Positions 1 through 6,412 are shown, counted from the first letter of the stretch. The stretch: 6,412 bases of DNA from an uncultured Verrucomicrobiota bacterium (GCA_945947925.1 CAMEZU010000109.1:1-6412), one strand, 5' to 3'. The notes: generated from the letters alone by a model not told the origin. A program made the numbers and translations.

Positions 1-416
1 TGCCGGGCGACGACGTGACGCACCCGGTGCCGGACAACACGGGCTACATCACCGAAGGCCAGTTCTACCTCCGCAACGGACGCATCGAGCCGTTCGGCTC
101 CCTCTCGCGCCTCAAGCAGCAGGTCAACAAGAATACGCGCGAAGACCACCGCACCGTCATGGACGCGATGATCAAGCTTTACGCGCAGTACAAGGAGACG
201 ATCGAAAAGCAGTCCATGGGCTTCAAGATGTCCGCCTGGGATCAGAAGCTCCTCAAGTACGGCGCGAAGTTCGAGGCTGGCATGATGGACCTCTCGGTGA
301 ACATCCCGCTCGAAGAGGCGCTCGACCTCGGCTGGAAGATCCTCGCCGAGTGCTTCGACAAGGGCGAGGTCGGCATCCCCTCCAAGCTCTCCGACAAGTT
401 CTGGCCCAAGGCGTAA
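1..416 (+). CDS. atpB: V-type ATP synthase subunit B, 3' part (5' end outside window)
   Basis: This is the C-terminal part of the non-catalytic nucleotide-binding B subunit of a V/A-type rotary ATPase, which alternates with catalytic A subunits in the soluble head and couples ATP turnover to H+ or Na+ movement. The first full codon is at position 3 and 137 residues are visible, against about 430-440 for the whole family. The reading frame is open to the window edge, so the GTG at 15 is an internal valine and not a start. The opening PGDDVTHPVPDNTGYITEGQ is the strongly conserved B-subunit segment, followed by GRIEPFGSLSRLKQ and REDHRTVMDAMIKLYAQYKE. The end, NIPLEEALDLGWKILAECF to KFWPKA, matches the bacterial (Chlamydia/spirochaete/Bacteroides-like) C-terminus, so the protein appears complete at its 3' end. 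The gene stops at TAA and meets a convergent gene; the subunit D gene that commonly follows is not here. The family call is certain; the ion used cannot be read from this part. Confidence 0.95.
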   Translation, partial: PGDDVTHPVPDNTGYITEGQFYLRNGRIEPFGSLSRLKQQVNKNTREDHRTVMDAMIKLYAQYKETIEKQSMGFKMSAWDQKLLKYGAKFEAGMMDLSVNIPLEEALDLGWKILAECFDKGEVGIPSKLSDKFWPKA

Positions 417-426
417 CCGAGCAAAG

Positions 427-456
427 GGGGACAGTCCCCGCAAATCACTTGCGGGG
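427..456. terminator. Overlapping GC-rich palindromes in the convergent gap, possible bidirectional terminator
   Basis: Two perfect inverted repeats share bases. GGGGAC at 427-432 and GTCCCC at 434-439 form a 13-base palindrome centred on A433. CCCCGCAA at 436-443 pairs with TTGCGGGG at 449-456 around a 5-base loop, giving an 8-bp stem. Because both use the C-tract at 436-439, the two hairpins are mutually exclusive. They lie between the stop of the V-ATPase B gene and the end of the GH16 gene, and the larger stem contains the last GH16 codons and its stop codon. Location and stem strength suit transcription termination for both convergent genes. However, no proper T-tract follows on either strand (only TTT on the - strand side), so an intrinsic terminator is not proven. 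The palindrome could instead be a copy of a dispersed intergenic repeat. Confidence 0.4.
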
Positions 457-1272
457 GTTGACGAACTCCGAGAAGCGCTTGCCGTCGCGCGAACCGTGGT
501 AGAACTTCACCCAGTCGACGTGCATCGCCTTCGGGAGCGTTGATTCGTCCACGCCGCCGACCCAGTTGCCGCCGAGCTGGTAGTCGATCATCAGGTAGAA
601 CGGCGTCGTCCAGGGGTACTTGAACGAATCGTCGTTCGGTCCCTTCGCATGGCGGAAGGTCTCGGTGCCGTTCACCGTCCAGACGATCGCCTCGGGCGTC
701 CATTCGAGGCCGTACACGTTCCAGTCGCCGTTCTTGATCTTCCCCTTGCCGCCACGACTCTTGTGTCCGCCCTTTTCGCCGGTGCCGAAATGGACGGTCT
801 GGTAGACGAAGGCGTCGCTGTTGAGACGCTCGACAATGTCGATCTCGCCGTCGTTCGGCCAGCCGAGGACCGTTGTCTGCGGCATCATCCACACCGCCGG
901 CCACGCGCCCTTCTGTCCGTTGTCCAGCTTCATCCGGAACTCGATCTTGCCGTACTTCATCGCAAAGCGGTCCTTCGTCATCACGCCGCCCGTCAGGTGC
1001 GTGCGCGGATCCGCCTCGAGGTCCTCGTTCCGCTTGCCCCAGCAGTGGAGCTGTCCGCCGCTCACCGTCACGAGGTCGGGACGGAGGGACATCTTCTTCA
1101 TCCAGTCGGGATTCCCCTTGTCGATGCGCGTCCAGAGCTTCTCGTTGAGTTTCGTCCCGTTGAAGTCCTCGGTGAACTTCAGTTCCCAGCGGACGGCTCT
1201 CGCAGATGCGGGAGCCGTCTTCGCGGGCGCCGCCACCGCGGCGGCGACGCAGAGCATGACGATCGTCGTCAT
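445..1272 (-). CDS. Secreted glycoside hydrolase family 16 (beta-glucanase/laminarinase-like)
   Basis: A 275-residue endo-acting beta-glucanase of family GH16, a retaining jelly-roll enzyme that cleaves beta-1,3 or mixed beta-1,3/1,4 glucans outside the cytoplasm. The catalytic signature is EIDIVE at 143-148: Glu143 is the expected nucleophile, Asp145 the assisting acid and Glu148 the acid/base. The extra residue (ExDxxE, the beta-bulge form) points to laminarinase-type subfamilies rather than Bacillus lichenases, which have ExDxE. Supporting blocks are GAWPAVWMMP (122-131), the segment from YGLEWTPE to VNG (187-202), and QLGGNWVGG (232-240). The length fits one catalytic domain with no binding module. 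The N-terminus has a hydrophobic stretch (about residues 4-15) followed by an Ala/Pro-rich segment, which looks like a signal peptide but has no Lys or Arg ahead of the hydrophobic core. The start is fixed: the upstream TGA is in frame 12 bases before ATG, and a TGAGGAG Shine-Dalgarno sits 8 bases ahead. Substrate specificity is inferred; agarase, carrageenase or porphyranase activities also occur in GH16. Confidence 0.9.
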   Translation of the reverse strand: MTTIVMLCVAAAVAAPAKTAPASARAVRWELKFTEDFNGTKLNEKLWTRIDKGNPDWMKKMSLRPDLVTVSGGQLHCWGKRNEDLEADPRTHLTGGVMTKDRFAMKYGKIEFRMKLDNGQKGAWPAVWMMPQTTVLGWPNDGEIDIVERLNSDAFVYQTVHFGTGEKGGHKSRGGKGKIKNGDWNVYGLEWTPEAIVWTVNGTETFRHAKGPNDDSFKYPWTTPFYLMIDYQLGGNWVGGVDESTLPKAMHVDWVKFYHGSRDGKRFSEFVNPRK

Positions 1273-1280
1273 CGGAACCG

Positions 1281-1287
1281 CTCCTCA
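1281..1287 (-). promoter_or_regulatory. Shine-Dalgarno of the GH16 gene containing the upstream stop codon
   Basis: On the - strand the sequence TGAGGAG begins with the TGA that ends the lipoprotein gene and continues as a strong Shine-Dalgarno. It is followed by 8 bases and the GH16 ATG. A ribosome terminating on the lipoprotein gene would already sit on the initiation signal of the glucanase. This fits termination-reinitiation coupling and fixes the GH16 start. The coupling itself is inferred from geometry. Confidence 0.7.
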
Positions 1288-2376
1288 GAGCTCCTTGTCC
1301 GCGATTTCCGCGAACGGCGGGACAAGGAGCTCGACAAGGTCCTCCGTGTCGTAGGTGCAGCTGGCCTTCACGGTCGAACCGCTGCGGTCGACTTCGACGC
1401 TGTCACGGATCATGGCCGCGAGCTCGTAAAGCGTCTCCTCCTTGAGCTCGCAGAAGGCATCAAGCTCGAGGGAGACGTCAAGGGACAGGAGCCTGCCGTA
1501 GGTAGAGAACGCCGCCACGGCATCCGCGCCGATGTGGTTGCAGAGGGCGACGATATTGAAGAACCCCTCGACGGCCTTCGCCAGCTCCTTCGAGCCGGCC
1601 TCGACAGTCAGCTCGCAGCCGAGCACGTCGTCGGAGACAGTGATGTCGAGCGTGATGTTGCCGATGTCGAGCAAGTCTTCGATGAAGTCCGCGTCATCGC
1701 ACTGCTCGCCGAACGACTCGAGATTGTCACGGACGCCGGCCAGGTCGACGAGCGTCTTTGCGTCGGCCGTCTGGATGCGCGCGACGGTGTCCGAACCAAG
1801 GTCCGTCAGGTCGTCGAACGCGTCGGAGGTGTCGCCCTTGCCGTCGGCATAGAGACGGACCATCTTCTCAAGCCAGTCTTCGTTTTTAGTAAGGATGATA
1901 TAGTCCTCGTCGACGAACGCTATCGAGGCCATCCCGAACACGGGCAGATAAACGTTAATGACGTCTGTGTCGAACTTTGACGCACGCTTCACCCCGCCAT
2001 AGTCCTCAATGAGCTGGGGTAGGTTCTTCCCGCTCTCGCTCTTCTCGACATAGTCGCATCGGACGACTGCCGCAATCTCTTCCGTCCCCTGGCCGTCCGT
2101 GCCGACCGTCACCGCGAGCCACTTGAAGTCGAACGAGGAGAGGTTCTTCTCGAACTCCTCGCGAGCCTTTTCGTGCGCATCCTCCGCCTTGCCCTTCAGG
2201 TGCTTCGGCAGGTTGTCGATGACAAGTTCCGCGATGTCATTGCCGTTCTTAAGGCACTTCTCCAGGTCGACGTAGCACGCGACGACCGTGTTCGCGGGGA
2301 TCTTCGGCTTGCCGCCGCATCCGGTCAGCACCAGGGCGGCGATCGCCGTCGCCAGAATGCACATCATCTTCTTCAT
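1285..2376 (-). CDS. Lipoprotein of unknown function
   Basis: A 363-residue exported lipoprotein that I do not recognise as a named family. The N-terminus has a type II signal peptide: MKKMM basic start, hydrophobic core at about 6-17, and lipobox LTGC at 17-20, with Cys20 as the lipidated residue. The next residues, GGK, contain no Asp at +2, so by the E. coli Lol rule outer-membrane placement is expected. The mature part is markedly acidic, with many Asp/Glu runs in the middle (about 181-252). It appears to alternate helical segments (for example 61-80 and 312-325) with beta-like strands such as WLAVTVG (86-92) and ASIAFVDEDYIILT (150-163). The pattern of PANTVVACYVDLEK just after the lipobox, then a later self-reporting strand and helix, is loosely reminiscent of DUF3352-type proteins; this is only an impression. 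No catalytic motif or transmembrane helix is evident after Cys20. It has an AAAGGA ribosome site, starts 20 bases after the ABC ATPase gene, and is closely coupled to the GH16 gene, so a role at the cell surface with that enzyme is conceivable but unproven. Confidence 0.85.
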   Translation of the reverse strand: MKKMMCILATAIAALVLTGCGGKPKIPANTVVACYVDLEKCLKNGNDIAELVIDNLPKHLKGKAEDAHEKAREEFEKNLSSFDFKWLAVTVGTDGQGTEEIAAVVRCDYVEKSESGKNLPQLIEDYGGVKRASKFDTDVINVYLPVFGMASIAFVDEDYIILTKNEDWLEKMVRLYADGKGDTSDAFDDLTDLGSDTVARIQTADAKTLVDLAGVRDNLESFGEQCDDADFIEDLLDIGNITLDITVSDDVLGCELTVEAGSKELAKAVEGFFNIVALCNHIGADAVAAFSTYGRLLSLDVSLELDAFCELKEETLYELAAMIRDSVEVDRSGSTVKASCTYDTEDLVELLVPPFAEIADKEL

Positions 2377-2396
2377 GACTGTGTTTCCTTTCGTTT

Positions 2397-3398
<1,002 letters not shown>

Positions 3399-3406
3399 GG
3401 GAAGGA

Positions 3407-3411
3407 CCTCA
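3407..3411 (-). promoter_or_regulatory. Shine-Dalgarno of the ABC ATPase gene overlapping the recR stop codon
   Basis: The - strand sequence TGAGG contains the recR TGA stop and a GAGG ribosome site, 8 bases before the ATG at 3398. It decides the start: the ATG at 3431 lies inside recR, and starting there would add 11 residues not typical of the family. The arrangement is the same as at the lipoprotein/GH16 junction and suggests coupled translation with recR. Confidence 0.7.
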
Positions 3412-4005
3412 CTGGGGAATGCGGTGAACAATCGCCCGCTTGAGCGTGAGCGGATCCGAATAGGCGATGCCGGAATCGGCGGGAAGGCCGAAGGCGAGCC
3501 GGGTCACTTTCGCCCCGGTGCCCTTCAGCAGCTCGGCGGCGTAGCCGGCCGTGGCGTCGCCTTCCATATCCGTCGACAGCGCGAGCAGGACCTCGGCAAC
3601 GCCCTCGCGCACGACGCGGTCGACGAGCTCGGCGAACCGCAGGCGTTCGGGTCCCATCCGACGGGACGGCGACAACTTGCCGCCGAGCGCGTGATACCGG
3701 CCCTTGAAGGCGCCGGAAGCCTCGACGGTGACGATATCGGCGGGGTCCTCGACGACACAGAGGACGGAGCCGTCGCGCGTCGCGTCCGTGCACGTGTCGC
3801 ACGGGTCGCGGTCGACCGTCGTGAACGCGCCGCAGCGCGAGCAGCAACGCACCTTGTCTCGGGCGGCCGAGAGCGCGAGGAAGAGCGGATCCAGCAGCCG
3901 CGCGGGCTCGCGCACGAGCGCGAGCGCCGCACGGGCGGCGGACCGCCGGCCGAAGCCCGGCAATCGGGCCAGCGCCTTCTCAAGGTCGTCGAGCGGTGCG
4001 AGCAT
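3409..4005 (-). CDS. recR: Recombination mediator protein RecR
   Basis: RecR works with RecO (and RecF) to load RecA on SSB-coated single-stranded DNA during gap repair; it forms ring-shaped tetramers that encircle DNA. The 198 residues match the usual length of about 200. An N-terminal helix-hairpin-helix contains LPGFGRRSAARAAL (15-28). A four-cysteine zinc site uses Cys55-x2-Cys58 and Cys69-x2-Cys72. The TOPRIM domain has LCVVEDPADI (82-91) with Glu86, YHALGGKLSP (104-113) and STDMEGDATAGY (144-155). The ending RLAFGLPADSGIAYSDPLTL (169-188) is the typical RecR C-terminal block. The ALSTDMEGDAT form in place of NPTxEGEAT resembles Bacteroidetes-type RecR. Its place downstream of ybaB is the classical arrangement. 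The ATG at 4005 fits the family N-terminus (about 14 residues before LPGFG), and there is an in-frame TGA 18 bases upstream. However, no Shine-Dalgarno precedes it; the sequence directly ahead is the AT-rich repeat. Confidence 0.95.
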   Translation of the reverse strand: MLAPLDDLEKALARLPGFGRRSAARAALALVREPARLLDPLFLALSAARDKVRCCSRCGAFTTVDRDPCDTCTDATRDGSVLCVVEDPADIVTVEASGAFKGRYHALGGKLSPSRRMGPERLRFAELVDRVVREGVAEVLLALSTDMEGDATAGYAAELLKGTGAKVTRLAFGLPADSGIAYSDPLTLKRAIVHRIPQ

Positions 4006-4085
4006 GATATTGAATATTGATCATTGAATATTGAACAACGGCGGAATCGAATTCTTTCATTATTCAGTATTCAATATTCATTATT
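4006..4085. repeat. AT-rich imperfect inverted repeat filling the ybaB-recR gap
   Basis: Arms at 4006-4035 and 4056-4085 are 30 bases each, match at 24 of 30 positions as inverted copies, and enclose a 20-base spacer. The left arm itself contains the 12-base word ATTGAATATTGA twice (4009-4020 and 4023-4034, a period of 14). The element is almost entirely A/T, unlike the GC-rich coding sequence on both sides. It starts on the base next to the recR ATG and ends on the last base of the ybaB stop codon. It could fold into a long hairpin in the transcript. It could be a dispersed intergenic repeat, a weak RNA processing or termination structure, or a promoter region for recR. AT-rich hexamer-like words occur on the - strand, but I see no convincing -35/-10 pair. 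The structure is seen directly; its role is unknown. Confidence 0.75.
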
Positions 4086-4405
4086 CACTTCCCAAAGAGG
4101 CCGTTCATGCCGCCGTTGGCCTGCATGAGCTTCTGCATCTCCTGCTGCGTCGTTTCGCGGGCCTTCTTGAGGGCGCCGTTGACGACATTGAGAAGCATCG
4201 TCTCGAAGCGGGCCGGCTTGCCGGCCTTCACCTCGTCGTAGGCTTCGGGCTTCATCACGATAGAGGCGATGGACATGTCGCCCTTCACCGTCACCGAGAT
4301 GCCGCCGTTTTCATACGTCACCGAGATCTTCTGGATCTCGTTCTGGATGCGCTTCATTTCCGAGCGCATCTTCATCGCTTCGCCAATCTGTCCGAAAAGT
4401 CCCAT
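4085..4405 (-). CDS. ybaB: YbaB/EbfC family nucleoid-associated protein
   Basis: A small dimeric DNA-binding protein of the YbaB/EbfC family that coats or bends DNA in the nucleoid; its precise role differs between species. The 106 residues fit the family (about 100-110). An N-terminal helix rich in Met, Lys and Gln (about 8-27, including MKMRSEMKRIQNEIQKI) leads into the beta hairpin ENGGISVTVKGDMSIASIVM (32-51). A second long helix runs from about 68 to 95, and the tail NGGMNGLFGK is Gly/Met-rich as is usual. Met1 is preceded by AAAGGA with 8 bases spacing. The gene begins 15 bases after purC and precedes recR, with which ybaB is paired in many bacteria, often after dnaX. Here purC holds the position often taken by dnaX. 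Confidence 0.93.
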   Translation of the reverse strand: MGLFGQIGEAMKMRSEMKRIQNEIQKISVTYENGGISVTVKGDMSIASIVMKPEAYDEVKAGKPARFETMLLNVVNGALKKARETTQQEMQKLMQANGGMNGLFGK

Positions 4406-4420
4406 TGTTGCATTCCTTTC

Positions 4421-5320
4421 TTAAGCCAGCTTCTTGCCCGAGAGGTCCTCGTAGGCCTTGACATAAATCTCGCGGGTGCGTGCGATTACGTCGTCCGGCA
4501 GCACCGGACCCGGCGGCTGGTGGTTGAAGTTGATGGAGTCGAGCCAGTCGCGGACATACTGCTTGTCCAGGGACGGCGGGTTTTTGCCGACCGCATAGCT
4601 GGCCTCGGGCCAGAAGCGGGAGGAGTCGGGCGTGAGGACCTCGTCCGCGAGGATGAGCGATCCGTCGGCATCCTTGCCGAACTCGAACTTGGTGTCGGCG
4701 ATGATGATGCCGTGCCGGCGGGCGTACTCGGCGGCCTTCGAGTAGAGTCCGATCGTCGCGTCCTTCAGGGCCTTCGCGGTCTCGGCACCGACGAGCTTCA
4801 CGGTCTCGTCGTAGTTGATCGCCTCGTCGTGGTCGCCGATCGCGGCCTTGGTGGTCGGGGTGAAGAGGACCTCGTCAAGCTTGGACGCGTTCTCGTAGCC
4901 CGCGCGGAGCTTCTCGCCGTTGACGGTCTGGGACTTCTGGTATTCCTTCCAGCCAGAACCGGTGAGGTAGCCGCGGGCGATGCACTCGACCTCGACCATA
5001 TTCACCTTCTTCACAAGCATCGAGCGGCCGCGGAGATCCTCCTTGTAGGGCTGGAGCTCGGCGGGGTACTGTTCGACGTCGGCGGTGATGAGGTGGTTCT
5101 TCATGCCGAGGAACTCGAGCCAGAAGAGCGAAAGCTGGTTGAGCACCTTGCCCTTGTCCGGCACGCCGCACGGGAGGATGACGTCAAACGCGCTGATGCG
5201 GTCCGTCACAACCATCAACAGCTTGTCCCCGAGATCGAAGACATCCCTGACCTTGCCGCTCTTGGACGGAACGCCCGGAATGGAGCATTCGAGCAGCGCA
5301 TGGTTCTTGTCGTATTTCAT
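4421..5320 (-). CDS. purC: Phosphoribosylaminoimidazole-succinocarboxamide synthase (SAICAR synthetase)
   Basis: Cytoplasmic enzyme of de novo purine synthesis (EC 6.3.2.6): it ligates CAIR and aspartate with ATP to form SAICAR. The 299 residues correspond to the longer, yeast Ade1-like form rather than the short (about 235-240 residue) form of E. coli or B. subtilis. Motifs in order are SGKVRDVFD (21-29, nucleotide binding), DRISAFDV (40-47), KGKVLNQLS (56-64), VECIARGYLTGSGWKEY (111-127, substrate binding), PTTKA (155-159), GIIIADTKFEFG (204-215) and LADEVLTPDSSRFWP (224-238). All expected blocks are present and intact. The start ATG has an AGGA site 5 bases ahead and lies 19 bases after the stop of the DUF4340 gene; ybaB follows 15 bases later, so the three are probably co-transcribed. 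No other pur gene is in the window and no purine riboswitch fits in the short leader. Confidence 0.97.
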   Translation of the reverse strand: MKYDKNHALLECSIPGVPSKSGKVRDVFDLGDKLLMVVTDRISAFDVILPCGVPDKGKVLNQLSLFWLEFLGMKNHLITADVEQYPAELQPYKEDLRGRSMLVKKVNMVEVECIARGYLTGSGWKEYQKSQTVNGEKLRAGYENASKLDEVLFTPTTKAAIGDHDEAINYDETVKLVGAETAKALKDATIGLYSKAAEYARRHGIIIADTKFEFGKDADGSLILADEVLTPDSSRFWPEASYAVGKNPPSLDKQYVRDWLDSINFNHQPPGPVLPDDVIARTREIYVKAYEDLSGKKLA

Positions 5321-5339
5321 GGTGATCCTTTCAGTTAAG

Positions 5340-6412
5340 TCATTCGGTGACGAGCGGCGCCGTCAGCTTGCGCACGGTCTCGTCGGACAGGATGAAGACG
5401 GACTCGGACGCGCCCACGAGCGTGGCGAAGCTTCCGCCCTGCGCCTTCCGGCCAATCAGGACGATGCGGCGGAGCTGTCCCTCCTCCTTCGGGTCGATGC
5501 AGATGCGGCAACGCGCCTCGGACTCCTCGAGCCCGTAGCGGTGCAGGTCGCCGGGACCGACCTTCAGCAGGACGACCTTCTCCGCCACCAGCGGATCGAG
5601 CGCCGCCAGCGCGGCCGAGACGGCCGTCTCGGCAACCGCAGCGGAGGCGGTCGGCGCGGACTCGACCGTCCAGCACCGGAGGTCCTTGTCGTAAAGGACG
5701 GCGGACGCGCGCTCGACCCCGCCCGTCTGCGTCAGGCGACGGACGTCCGACGGATCGATCCGCAGGATCTCGCGGCTGCGCAGGTCGGCAAGCGACAGGT
5801 CGGACAGCAGGCTGTCCGCCGAGACGGTCTCGGACGGCGCGTTCGTCAGCACCGACACGACGAGCCCGCTTTCGGCGCGGTTCGCGACGGACATCTCCAG
5901 AATGCGCCGCAGGAGCTTCCTGACGCTCGTCGGATCGGCGGGCGCGGACACCGGCTCGTCGATCCGCCAGAGGCCCTCGGCGCCCCTGGTCAGGCGGTAG
6001 TTCACCCCGTTGTCGCCGACGGAGAACCGCGACACCGCGCTCTCCTCGAACGGGAAAAGGCGATGGTCGGAGAAATCGGTCGTCCGGATGAAGTCGCAGA
6101 GCTCGCCGTCGACCCGCACGATCGCGCGGTTGTCCTGGACGAGCGCGTAGACGAGTCCGTTCGTCGCCGGCTTGCCGAACGTGATCTGGCGCTGCTCGGA
6201 CGTGCCGGACCTGAGCAGCGTCACCGTCGTCGCGGAGTCCGGGTCGAGCCCGTACCCGGCGAGGAGCGGAGCCGTCGCCAGGGTCGGCTCGTCGGGCGCG
6301 CCGACAGGCCAGACGAAGTCGGCGACACGCGCCTGTCCGATCCGACGGAACAGCTCGCGCACGTTGAAGGCCGAGGCCGGCTCGGACGCCGAATCGTCCT
6401 CGCCCGACGACT
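5340..6412 (-). CDS. DUF4340 domain protein, partial (N-terminus outside window)
   Basis: The 356 visible residues belong to the DUF4340 family. Members are typically membrane-anchored periplasmic proteins encoded beside GldG-like/ABC-2 auxiliary transporter genes; their biochemical role is not established. The frame stays open to the window edge, so the GTG at 6362 is probably an internal valine and the N-terminus, where the membrane anchor is expected, is missing. Recognisable parts are AGYGLDPDSATTVTL (about 51-65), then a GKPATNGLVYALV strand pair, RLFPFEESAVSRFSV (117-131) and GLWRIDEPVSAPADPTSVRK (146-165), all close to the DUF4340 pattern. A second copy of the first motif occurs near the C-terminus: RYGLEESEARCRICI (291-305), then RRIVLIGRKAQGGSFATLVG and SVFILSDETVRKL. 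This suggests an internally repeated fold. There is no predicted membrane segment in the visible part. It is directly upstream of purC with 19 bases between. The family call is by motif memory and should be confirmed by profile search. Confidence 0.82.
   Translation of the reverse strand, partial: SSGEDDSASEPASAFNVRELFRRIGQARVADFVWPVGAPDEPTLATAPLLAGYGLDPDSATTVTLLRSGTSEQRQITFGKPATNGLVYALVQDNRAIVRVDGELCDFIRTTDFSDHRLFPFEESAVSRFSVGDNGVNYRLTRGAEGLWRIDEPVSAPADPTSVRKLLRRILEMSVANRAESGLVVSVLTNAPSETVSADSLLSDLSLADLRSREILRIDPSDVRRLTQTGGVERASAVLYDKDLRCWTVESAPTASAAVAETAVSAALAALDPLVAEKVVLLKVGPGDLHRYGLEESEARCRICIDPKEEGQLRRIVLIGRKAQGGSFATLVGASESVFILSDETVRKLTAPLVTE

Noticed and set aside
15..17. GTG at 15 as the start of a short + strand gene
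   Set aside because: The frame is open to the left edge and the preceding codons (Pro-Gly-Asp-Asp) belong to the conserved V-ATPase B motif, so the gene is cut by the window edge.
649..1980. A 443-codon open frame on the + strand across the GH16 and lipoprotein genes
   Set aside because: It lies antisense to two genes with clear signals and motifs, its product is an Arg/Val/Ala/Leu-rich low-information sequence with no recognisable domain, and long antisense frames are expected in GC-rich genes.
3399..3431. Extended N-terminus of the ABC ATPase from the ATG at 3431
   Set aside because: It would add 11 atypical residues and overlap the end of recR, while the ATG at 3398 has a GAGG site 8 bases ahead and gives the normal family N-terminus.
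4006..4084. CRISPR-like or tandem repeat array
   Set aside because: Only two copies of a 12-base word per arm, with 2-base separation and no unique spacers; the arrangement is an inverted repeat.
4006..4085. Rho-independent terminator between ybaB and recR
   Set aside because: The stem is almost entirely A/T with mismatches and no GC-rich core or U-tract, so classical intrinsic termination is unlikely.
4031..5338. A 435-codon open frame on the + strand opposite ybaB and purC
   Set aside because: It starts inside the AT-rich repeat and runs antisense to two well-conserved genes; no domain can be seen in its product.
6360..6362. GTG at 6362 as the start of the DUF4340 protein
   Set aside because: Sixteen further sense codons continue to the window edge and no ribosome site is evident; the family has an N-terminal membrane anchor that would lie further upstream.

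Overview
The window reads as a piece of a GC-rich bacterial chromosome (well above 55% G+C by eye) with ordinary, densely packed genes. The V-type ATPase subunit B is of the bacterial kind known from Chlamydiae, Spirochaetes, Bacteroidetes and PVC-group genomes. Together with a DUF4340 protein, a long-form PurC, an exported GH16 glucanase and a lipid-anchored unknown, this suggests an uncultured Verrucomicrobiota/Kiritimatiellota-like or related PVC organism, possibly from a gut or other polysaccharide-rich habitat. The lineage is an inference from gene style, not from a marker gene.

Layout. Bases 1-416 on the + strand hold the 3' end of V-ATPase subunit B. Everything else is on the - strand, convergent with it. 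In transcription order from the right edge these are a DUF4340 protein cut by the window end (5340-6412), purC (4421-5320), ybaB (4085-4405), an 80-base AT-rich inverted repeat (4006-4085), recR (3409-4005), a MalK/UgpC-type ABC ATPase (2397-3398), a lipoprotein of unknown function (1285-2376) and a secreted GH16 glucanase (445-1272). Two overlapping GC-rich palindromes lie in the short convergent gap near 427-456.

The seven - strand genes are separated by 10-20 bases, except for the 79 bases before recR. They could form one transcript, or two if the AT-rich element separates purC-ybaB from recR onward. ybaB-recR is a classical bacterial pair. At the recR/ABC ATPase and lipoprotein/GH16 junctions the upstream TGA stop lies inside the downstream Shine-Dalgarno sequence with the same 8-base spacing, which suggests translational coupling. 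Functionally the set is mixed: purine synthesis, nucleoid and recombination functions, sugar-type ABC transport energisation and extracellular glucan cleavage.

I found no mobile element gene, CRISPR array, tRNA, rRNA or riboswitch, and no clear sign of a new multi-gene system. The points most worth a second look are the AT-rich inverted repeat that exactly fills the ybaB-recR gap, the missing V-ATPase subunit D gene after subunit B, and the unknown lipoprotein coupled to the GH16 enzyme.
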